A stretch of DNA of 7,580 bases, from the NCBI GenBank assembly GCA_021784375.1, contig JAJXSV010000095.1, forward strand, positions 1-7,580, read 5' to 3'. A model generated the notes under the pieces. The model had not been told where the DNA came from and made no database searches. It saw only the letters and a program-made list of their open reading frames with translations. Shown here one piece after another: positions 1-4,827 of the stretch. Numbering within the stretch: position 1 is the first letter of the stretch; every line of letters begins with the position of its first letter. This stretch comes from Actinomycetes bacterium (GTDB taxonomy: Bacteria > Actinomycetota > Actinomycetes > S36-B12 > UBA5976). The translations under genes were made by a program, and so were the position numbers.

Positions 1-972
1 ATCCAGCAGCTGCTGCATGTGACGCATGACGGTCCCACGCCGATCACCGGCTGGGCCGCCTATCGCATCCCTGCCGGACCCGCATCCGCCATGCTGGTGA
101 TCGAGCAGGTGGAGCCGGTCGCCACCCTGGACGAGCACGCGAAGATCAACCAGGTGCTCGCCTTCCTCGCCATCGAGGTCCAGCGCCTGCAGTCCGTGCG
201 CGAGACCGCGCGCCGCTACGCCGCCGAACTCTTCGACCTCATCGATGCGGGCAGCGACCAGTTCTCGGCCACCGCGGCGCGCCTGCGCTCACTGGGCTTC
301 GTGACCAACCAGCCGCTGGTGGCGGCCTGTGTGGAACTGCCCGCGTCGAACGTGGAGAACGGCATCGTGCTCGTGGAATCGTGGCTCGACGCGCGCCGAC
401 AGTCGAGCATCGCCGCGGTGAAGACCAATCAGGTGCTCGTCCTGTTGGCGGTCCCCGCCCACACCGACCTCACCGCACTCGCGGCCAGCCTGCACCGGGC
501 CCTGGGCTCGCGCTACTTCGTGGGCGTGGGCATGACCGCTTCCGATTGGCACCGCCTGCGTGACAGCGTCGTCGAGGCTCGACATGCATGCCGCTTCGCA
601 CTCCGCCGCCGTGACGTCGGCTACGCCGCCCACGATGCCCTGGCCTCGCATGCGGTCCTGCTCGCCATGCAGCCCGATCCGGCGCTCTCGCACTTCGAGG
701 AAGCGCTCCTGCAGACCTTGTCGAACTACGACGCGAGCAACCACGCCGACCTGGTCGCCACCCTGGAGACCTTCCTCTCCTCGGGCGGCCATTACCGGGA
801 GACGGCCGACCTGCTGCACGTCCACGTGAACACCCTGCGCCAGCGGCTGTCGCGCATCTCGGCGCTCACCGGGCGCGACCTCACACGCATGGACGACCGC
901 GTGGACTTCTGGCTGGCACTCCAGGCACGCGACCTGCGGGCGGAGAATGCGCGTTCGAGCCCCAATGGATGA
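1..972 (+). CDS. PucR/CdaR-type transcriptional regulator, 3' part (5' end outside window)
   Basis: The reading frame is open from base 1 (IQQLLH precedes the first in-window GTG at 19), so the gene almost certainly begins upstream; 323 codons are visible and full-length family members are usually about 400-550 residues. The first ~65 visible residues resemble the end of a sensory domain, with a hydrophobic strand (AMLVIEQVEP) and a helix (NQVLAFLAIEVQRLQ). The middle (~100-215) fits the degenerate GGDEF-like/CdaR domain. The C-terminus (nt ~751-945) is the PucR-type helix-turn-helix: TLETFLSSGG, then RETADLLHVHVNTLRQRLSR and LTGRDL, which are hallmark positions of this DNA-binding domain. 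Family members often activate purine or other nitrogen-compound catabolism. It lies upstream of and co-directional with a creatinine-degradation operon, so it probably controls that operon; the effector is unknown. The family is clear, the target inferred. Confidence 0.88.
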   Translation: MQQLLHVTHDGPTPITGWAAYRIPAGPASAMLVIEQVEPVATLDEHAKINQVLAFLAIEVQRLQSVRETARRYAAELFDLIDAGSDQFSATAARLRSLGFVTNQPLVAACVELPASNVENGIVLVESWLDARRQSSIAAVKTNQVLVLLAVPAHTDLTALAASLHRALGSRYFVGVGMTASDWHRLRDSVVEARHACRFALRRRDVGYAAHDALASHAVLLAMQPDPALSHFEEALLQTLSNYDASNHADLVATLETFLSSGGHYRETADLLHVHVNTLRQRLSRISALTGRDLTRMDDRVDFWLALQARDLRAENARSSPNG

Positions 973-990
973 ACCTCCACCAGCGATCAT

Positions 991-1016
991 GGAAGTGTGG
1001 AAGGTCACACACTTCC
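991..1016 (+). terminator. Perfect 9-bp inverted repeat after the regulator gene
   Basis: GGAAGTGTG (991-999) is followed 8 nt later by its exact reverse complement CACACTTCC (1008-1016). It sits 18 bp after the regulator stop codon, where a terminator is expected, but no T-run follows. Actinobacterial terminators often lack one. It could equally be a palindromic operator for the adjacent regulator. The repeat is directly visible; its role is not. Confidence 0.4.
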
Positions 1017-1021
1017 GGGTC

Positions 1022-1058
1022 GGGTCGAAGGGCCCCAAACTCGGCCCTTAATCGACCC
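1022..1058 (+). promoter_or_regulatory. Bulged 13-bp hairpin in the leader of the creatinase operon
   Basis: GGGTCGA (1022-1028) pairs with TCGACCC (1052-1058), and the adjoining AGGGCC (1029-1034) pairs with GGCCCT (1043-1048). This leaves a 3-nt bulge (TAA, 1049-1051) and an 8-nt loop. The predicted RNA stem is strong. It may belong to a terminator or attenuator, or the DNA dyad may be a regulator binding site. No convincing -35/-10 pair was found in 973-1090. Confidence 0.45.
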
Positions 1059-1072
1059 AATGTGGGTCACAT
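1054..1072 (+). promoter_or_regulatory. Overlapping short dyads just upstream of the creatinase ribosome binding site
   Basis: GACCCA-ATG-TGGGTC (1054-1068) is a 6+3+6 dyad, and ATGTG-GGT-CACAT (1060-1072) is a 5+3+5 dyad overlapping it. The first shares its left arm with the 3' arm of the preceding hairpin, so the two RNA folds cannot form together. GGTCACA also occurs as a direct repeat at 1003-1009 and 1065-1071. An operator for the upstream PucR-type protein, or an attenuation switch, is possible; function is inference. Confidence 0.35.
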
Positions 1073-1077
1073 CACAC

Positions 1078-1082
1078 GGAGG
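1078..1082 (+). promoter_or_regulatory. Ribosome binding site of the creatinase gene
   Basis: GGAGG lies 8 nt before the ATG at 1091, an ideal Shine-Dalgarno sequence and spacing. It fixes the start of the creatinase gene and lies only a few bases downstream of the leader dyads, so leader folding or protein binding could affect its accessibility. Confidence 0.75.
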
Positions 1083-1090
1083 CGGAACCC

Positions 1091-2314
1091 ATGAATACCC
1101 TGACCGAACGACCCCAACTGCTCCGGCTGCCGAATGGCGAGCATGTGACACCGACCTTCTCCGTGGCCGAGATGACCCGTCGCATCACCATGCTGCGCAC
1201 CCTGCTCACGGAGCTCGACCTCGACGCCGTGCTCTTCACGAGCTACCACAACATCAACTACTACGCGGACCTGCTCTACTGCTCCTTCGGGCGCAACTAC
1301 GGGCTCGTCGTGACGCCCACCGACCAGGTCTCGATCACCGCGAACATCGACTACGGCCTGGGCCACCGCCGCACCTTCGGCGACAACATCGTCTACACCG
1401 ACTGGCAGCGTGACAACTACTTCCGCGCCGTCCGTGAGGTGGTCCCGGCCTCGGCCAAGCGTGTCGGCATCGAGTTCGACCACATGAACCTGGCGAACCG
1501 CGCCAAGCTCGAGGCAGCGCTCCCCGGCGTCGTGCTCGTCGACGTGGCGCCCGGCACCATGCGTCGCCGCATGATCAAGTCCGCCGAGGAGATCTCCATC
1601 ATCCGCAGTGGCGCCCGCACCGCCGACATCGGTGGCGCCGCCATCGCTGCCGCCATCGCGGAGAATGTCCCCGAGTACGAAGTGGCGCTCGCCGGCACCC
1701 AGGCCATGGTCCGTGAGATCGCGCGTGCCTACCCCAACGCCGAGCTCCAGGACACCTGGGTCTGGTTCCAGTCCGGCCTCAACACCGATGGCGCACACAA
1801 TGCTGTGACCAGCCGCCGCGTGCAGAAGGGCGACATCCTCAGCCTCAACTGCTTCCCCATGATCTCCGGCTACTACACCGCGCTCGAGCGCACGCTCTTC
1901 TACGATCACGTCGACGAGGACTCCCTGCGCTACTGGAACATCAACGTCGAGGTGCATCGTCGTGGCCTGGAGCTCATCAAGCCCGGAGCACGCTGCAGCG
2001 ACATCGCCAATGAGCTCAACCAGATCTTCGACAGCTACGGCCTGCTCGAGAACCGGACCTTCGGCTACGGCCACAGCTTCGGCGTGCTCTCGCACTACTA
2101 CGGGCGTGAGGCCGGCCTCGAGCTGCGCGAGGACATCGACACCGTGCTGGAGCCCGGCATGGTCATCTCGATGGAGCCGATGATCACCATCCCCGATGGC
2201 CAGCCCGGCGCCGGCGGCTACCGCGAGCACGACATCCTGCTGGTGGGTGCGGACTCCGTCGAGAACATCACGAAGTTCCCCTTCGGCCCCGAGCACAACG
2301 TCATCAGGAACTGA
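1091..2314 (+). CDS. Creatinase (creatine amidinohydrolase, EC 3.5.3.3)
   Basis: Cytosolic enzyme hydrolysing creatine to sarcosine and urea. The 407-residue product has the family's usual length and tracks remembered Pseudomonas putida creatinase (403 aa) over nearly its whole length, e.g. TSYHNINYY (50-58), NIVYTDWQRDNY (99-110), FGYGHSFG (324-331). With a +4 offset, the residues described for the Pseudomonas active site are all present: Phe66, Arg68, His236 (catalytic, in DGAHN), Tyr262, Glu266, Arg339, Glu362. It has the M24 'pita-bread' fold with an N-terminal domain (~1-160) and C-terminal catalytic domain (~165-400). Two aspartates that bind metal in related aminopeptidases are Asn253 and Ala264 here, as expected for metal-independent creatinase, so a Xaa-Pro peptidase is unlikely. 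The start is set by GGAGG 8 nt upstream. It is the first gene of an operon with a permease and creatininase. Confidence 0.96.
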   Translation: MNTLTERPQLLRLPNGEHVTPTFSVAEMTRRITMLRTLLTELDLDAVLFTSYHNINYYADLLYCSFGRNYGLVVTPTDQVSITANIDYGLGHRRTFGDNIVYTDWQRDNYFRAVREVVPASAKRVGIEFDHMNLANRAKLEAALPGVVLVDVAPGTMRRRMIKSAEEISIIRSGARTADIGGAAIAAAIAENVPEYEVALAGTQAMVREIARAYPNAELQDTWVWFQSGLNTDGAHNAVTSRRVQKGDILSLNCFPMISGYYTALERTLFYDHVDEDSLRYWNINVEVHRRGLELIKPGARCSDIANELNQIFDSYGLLENRTFGYGHSFGVLSHYYGREAGLELREDIDTVLEPGMVISMEPMITIPDGQPGAGGYREHDILLVGADSVENITKFPFGPEHNVIRN

Positions 2315-2316
2315 GG
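2313..2316 (+). promoter_or_regulatory. Ribosome binding site of the permease, overlapping the creatinase stop
   Basis: GAGG begins inside the creatinase TGA (2312-2314) and lies 5 nt before the ATG at 2322. It selects this ATG over in-frame upstream codons that lie within the creatinase gene, and it suggests translational coupling of the two genes. Confidence 0.6.
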
Positions 2317-2321
2317 TACGT

Positions 2322-3803
2322 ATGTCCATTGAAGTCATCGCCGCCAGTCAGCGCGAGAACGAGGCGGCCCAGCCGGAGATCGCACTCGAGATCAAGCACG
2401 ACTACTCGTCGAGCTCGGACGGCATCGTCCCGGCGCACGCCCGTCGTGGCACCTGGTCGCACCACGTCCCGCTGTGGATCACGCTCTATGCGGGCTTCTC
2501 GTACATGACGCTGGGCTCGGAGCTGTACTCCTTCGGCTACGGCCTGCACCAGATGCTCGTGATCGTGCTGGTGAGCAGCCTCTGCTACCTCGCCTATGCG
2601 ATCCCTGCCGCGTACCTCGGCGCCGTCCGTGGACAGACCCATGCACTCATGGGCCGCTCCATCTTCGGTGTCGTCGGCTCCTCGATCATCTCGGTGTTCG
2701 TGCTCGTGGCACCGATCGGCTGGGTGGGCTACCAGGCCAACACCCTGGCGGCGATCTGGAACGCGCTCTACGGCTGGGGGCCGGTGCTCTGGATCGGTGT
2801 GGCCATCGCCGTCGTGGGCATCACGAACAACGTGCTCGGATTCACCGGCATCTCCGCGTTCGCTCGCTACGTGGCCGGCCCGGTCACCGTCGTGTGGGTC
2901 GCCTACATGGTGATCAAGGCCTTCATGGACACGAGCGGGACCGTCCTCAGCTCGACCGCACCGCACACCGTCGCCAGTCCCATGGCGCTCGGAATCATCG
3001 CCGCCCTCGGGTTCGCGACCTACGGCAATGAGCCGGACCTGTTCCGCTACTCCAAGCCGCAGGTCAAGGCCGTGGTGCCCCCGCTGGTTGCCGGTCTGTT
3101 CATCGGCCAGATCCTGTTCCCGCTGGCCGGCTGGGTGATCGCAGCGCGCATCAAGAGCGGCGACTTCGGCGCCGGCTTCACCGAGGCCGTCACCTTCTCC
3201 CTGTTCGGCCTGTCGCTGCTTGCCTTCCTGTTGGCATCCGCCACGCAGATCGCCGTCAACGACGCCAACTACTACGAGTCCCTGAACGCCGGACAGAACC
3301 TCTTCGGTGGCTGGTCCAAGTGGAAGCGCATCTACACCTGCGCCTTCATCACCGTCATCGGCGCGTTCATGGCCTGGTGGGTCCCGCAGAACACGACGAA
3401 CTTCTTCCGCGTGACGACCTGGCTGGCGGTCACCGTGCCCACGGCGACCATCATCATGTACGTCGACCAGCTGCTCCTGCCGCGCCTGCTCAAGGGCTAC
3501 CGCCGATCCATCGAGGTGGTTCCGTCCTGGGAGCAGACGGCGAAGGGCAACTGGCCTGGCATCGTGGCACTGCTCGTCGGCGTGGTGTTCGGCGCCTACG
3601 GCAGCGGCGTGTTCCCCGGTCAGGACGGCAGTCCACTCAACGGGTGGGGCATCGTCCCGGTCGAGGCCTGGATCCTCTCGGCGTGCCTGTACATGGCCCT
3701 GGTCTCGTACACGTGGAAGCGCCCGAACGGCAAGCAGATGCTCGGCTTCCCCGCGACCGCGCTCGACGTGGCGGAACCGGCGAGCGTGACGGCGGCATTG
3801 TGA
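2322..3803 (+). CDS. NCS1-family (CodB-like) permease, candidate creatinine/creatine transporter
   Basis: A 493-residue inner-membrane transporter of the nucleobase:cation symporter-1 family (cytosine/purine/hydantoin permeases). About 12 hydrophobic helices are visible, near 48-66, 76-100, 115-139, 153-170, 176-200, 219-237, 251-275, 288-312, 336-355, 363-381, 411-432 and 444-463, with a hydrophilic N-terminal tail of ~45 residues. It shares with E. coli CodB the VPxxARRG-type lead-in (36-43), the GRSIFGVVGS segment (111-120, CodB ARFSFGVKGS), a DLFRY motif (239-243) and VNDANYYES (312-320, CodB TNDNALYAS). It lies 7 bp after creatinase and overlaps the creatininase start by 4 nt. Creatinine resembles a small cyclic amidine like cytosine or hydantoin, so import of creatinine or creatine is the natural inference; cytosine, allantoin or another heterocycle cannot be excluded. 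The start is the ATG with GAGG upstream. Confidence 0.9.
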   Translation: MSIEVIAASQRENEAAQPEIALEIKHDYSSSSDGIVPAHARRGTWSHHVPLWITLYAGFSYMTLGSELYSFGYGLHQMLVIVLVSSLCYLAYAIPAAYLGAVRGQTHALMGRSIFGVVGSSIISVFVLVAPIGWVGYQANTLAAIWNALYGWGPVLWIGVAIAVVGITNNVLGFTGISAFARYVAGPVTVVWVAYMVIKAFMDTSGTVLSSTAPHTVASPMALGIIAALGFATYGNEPDLFRYSKPQVKAVVPPLVAGLFIGQILFPLAGWVIAARIKSGDFGAGFTEAVTFSLFGLSLLAFLLASATQIAVNDANYYESLNAGQNLFGGWSKWKRIYTCAFITVIGAFMAWWVPQNTTNFFRVTTWLAVTVPTATIIMYVDQLLLPRLLKGYRRSIEVVPSWEQTAKGNWPGIVALLVGVVFGAYGSGVFPGQDGSPLNGWGIVPVEAWILSACLYMALVSYTWKRPNGKQMLGFPATALDVAEPASVTAAL

Positions 3804-4591
3804 GTCGAAGCAGCCGATACTCCGACCTCACCTGGCCGGAGGTCCGCGAGGCGGCCGATCGGGGTGCCCTCATCGGCATCCCGATCGGGGCCACGGAGCA
3901 GCACGGGCCCCATCTGCCGCTCAGCACGGACGTCCTCATCCCGGAGGCCATGGCCCTCGAGGTGGCAGGGCGACTGGACATGCTGGTGGCGCCGCCCATC
4001 GTCTTCGGCAATCGCTCCCGGCCCCTGGCCGGGGGCGGCGAGGGCTTCCCCGGCACCATCAGCGTGAGCGCGGTCGCGTTCATGCAGCACCTCGAGGATG
4101 TGATCGCCGCCTTCGCCAAGAGCGGCTTCCGCAGGATCGTGCTCATGAACTGGCACTACGAGAACTCGAACTTCGTGTACGAGGCGGCGGTGGTCGCCCG
4201 TGAGCGCTGCGGCAGGCCGGATCTCCGCATCATGGTGTGCGAGGCCACCTTCGCCGGGATCTCCGACGCGGTCGTCGAGACACTGTTCGGGGACGAGTTC
4301 CCGGGTTGGGACGTGGAGCATGCGGCGGTGCTCGAGACCTCGATCCTCCTGCACCTGCGGCCGGACCTGGTGCTCATGGATCGGGCCGTGGACGATGAGG
4401 CAGCCCGGCACCCTTCGTACGACGTGGTGCCACCGCCTCGCGACTTCGTGACCGCCAGTGGGGCGCTCTGGAAGGCGACCCGCGCCACCACCGCCAAGGG
4501 TGAGGTGGTCTGGAAGGACATCGTCGATCGCATCACCCTGGCCATCGACTTCGAGTTGGGCGTGGAACGCGAGACCGCGCCGGGCTACTGA
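3800..4591 (+). CDS. crnA: Creatininase (creatinine amidohydrolase, EC 3.5.2.10)
   Basis: Cytosolic metal-dependent amidohydrolase opening the creatinine ring to give creatine, the substrate of the first gene's product. Length is 263 aa against 260 for P. putida creatininase. Metal ligands are conserved: Glu33 and His35 (in ATEQHG), Asp44, His119 and Glu121 (in NWHYEN), as are the substrate-site Trp170, Asp171 and His174 (GWDVEH) and the GGGEGFPGT loop (78-86). Two differences stand out. The position of the mobile Pseudomonas Trp154 aligns without gaps to Thr150, and the Gly before the metal-binding His is Trp118. The GTG start overlaps the permease stop (GTGA), and the N-terminus SRSSRYSDLTWPE matches the Pseudomonas MSKSVFVGELTWKE register; longer in-frame starts lie inside the permease gene. 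Creatininase is much the best call given the neighbours, but a related amidohydrolase with shifted specificity is possible. Confidence 0.9.
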   Translation: MSRSSRYSDLTWPEVREAADRGALIGIPIGATEQHGPHLPLSTDVLIPEAMALEVAGRLDMLVAPPIVFGNRSRPLAGGGEGFPGTISVSAVAFMQHLEDVIAAFAKSGFRRIVLMNWHYENSNFVYEAAVVARERCGRPDLRIMVCEATFAGISDAVVETLFGDEFPGWDVEHAAVLETSILLHLRPDLVLMDRAVDDEAARHPSYDVVPPPRDFVTASGALWKATRATTAKGEVVWKDIVDRITLAIDFELGVERETAPGY

Positions 4592-4656
4592 GGGGATCCG
4601 CTCGCGGGTCCACCCTCTCCCATGGCGACGCCCACGCGGCTGTCGCCCGCAGGACT

Positions 4657-4698
4657 GCTCATGAGGGGCGCTACGTCGTCCCGTTGCCCCTCATGAGC
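4657..4698 (+). terminator. Perfect 13-bp inverted repeat after the creatinine operon
   Basis: GCTCATGAGGGGC (4657-4669) and GCCCCTCATGAGC (4686-4698) are exact reverse complements around a 16-nt loop. The repeat begins 65 bp after the creatininase stop and precedes the next promoter region. The stem is strong, but no T-run follows, so this would be an actinobacterial-style terminator. Each arm contains the palindrome TCATGA. A dispersed genomic repeat is an alternative. Confidence 0.6.
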
Positions 4699-4736
4699 GT
4701 CCGCCCCGTCCTGCGATCTAGTTCACAATTCCGTCA

Positions 4737-4805
4737 CCGAACCCGCTGCGCCCGCCATCGGGCGACGGCCTGCGGGTGAGCGGTTCGGCGTCCTCGCGGG
4801 TTCGG
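4737..4805 (+). repeat. Inverted repeat CCGAACCCGC / GCGGGTTCGG upstream of the glutamate dehydrogenase gene
   Basis: CCGAACCCGC (4737-4746) is the exact reverse complement of GCGGGTTCGG (4796-4805), separated by 49 bp. A near copy of the right arm, GCGGTTCGG, lies at 4780-4788, and a smaller stem, CGCCCG-CCAT-CGGGCG (4749-4764), is nested inside. These may be paired regulator sites for the following gene. In such GC-rich sequence chance is a real alternative. Confidence 0.3.
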
Positions 4806-4815
4806 GTCGCGCTCC

Positions 4816-4821
4816 TACGCT
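4816..4821 (+). promoter_or_regulatory. Candidate -10 element for a leaderless transcript
   Basis: TACGCT matches the actinobacterial -10 pattern TAnnnT and ends 6 nt before the ATG at 4828, which would place transcription initiation at or next to the A of ATG. No Shine-Dalgarno-like sequence precedes that ATG, consistent with leaderless translation. A good -35 hexamer at 16-18 bp spacing was not found, so support is positional. Confidence 0.4.
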
Positions 4822-4827
4822 TGCGGC

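Noticed and set aside
991..1072. CRP-like sites (TGTG...CACA) in the leader
   Set aside because: The spacing is wrong: TGTG-GAAGG-TCACA and TGTG-GGT-CACA are shorter than the TGTGA-N6-TCACA arrangement, so no CRP assignment is made.
1091..2314. Xaa-Pro aminopeptidase as an alternative for the first operon gene
   Set aside because: The protein belongs to the same fold superfamily, but two metal-binding aspartates are replaced (Asn253, Ala264) and all the compared creatinase-specific active-site residues are present.
2196..2321. Possible N-terminal extension of the permease
   Set aside because: It lies inside the creatinase coding region, would add an unrelated low-complexity tail, and the ATG at 2322 has its own ribosome binding site.
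1067..2338. Long open frame (423 codons) on the minus strand opposite creatinase
   Set aside because: It mirrors the codon bias of the creatinase gene, its translation is low-complexity, rich in Val, Asp, Gly, His and Glu, with no recognisable domain, and the + strand gene is unambiguous.
3320..3799. Possible N-terminal extension of creatininase inside the permease gene
   Set aside because: The translation is Arg/Gly/His-rich out-of-frame noise, whereas the GTG at 3800 gives a product of family length with a matching N-terminus.
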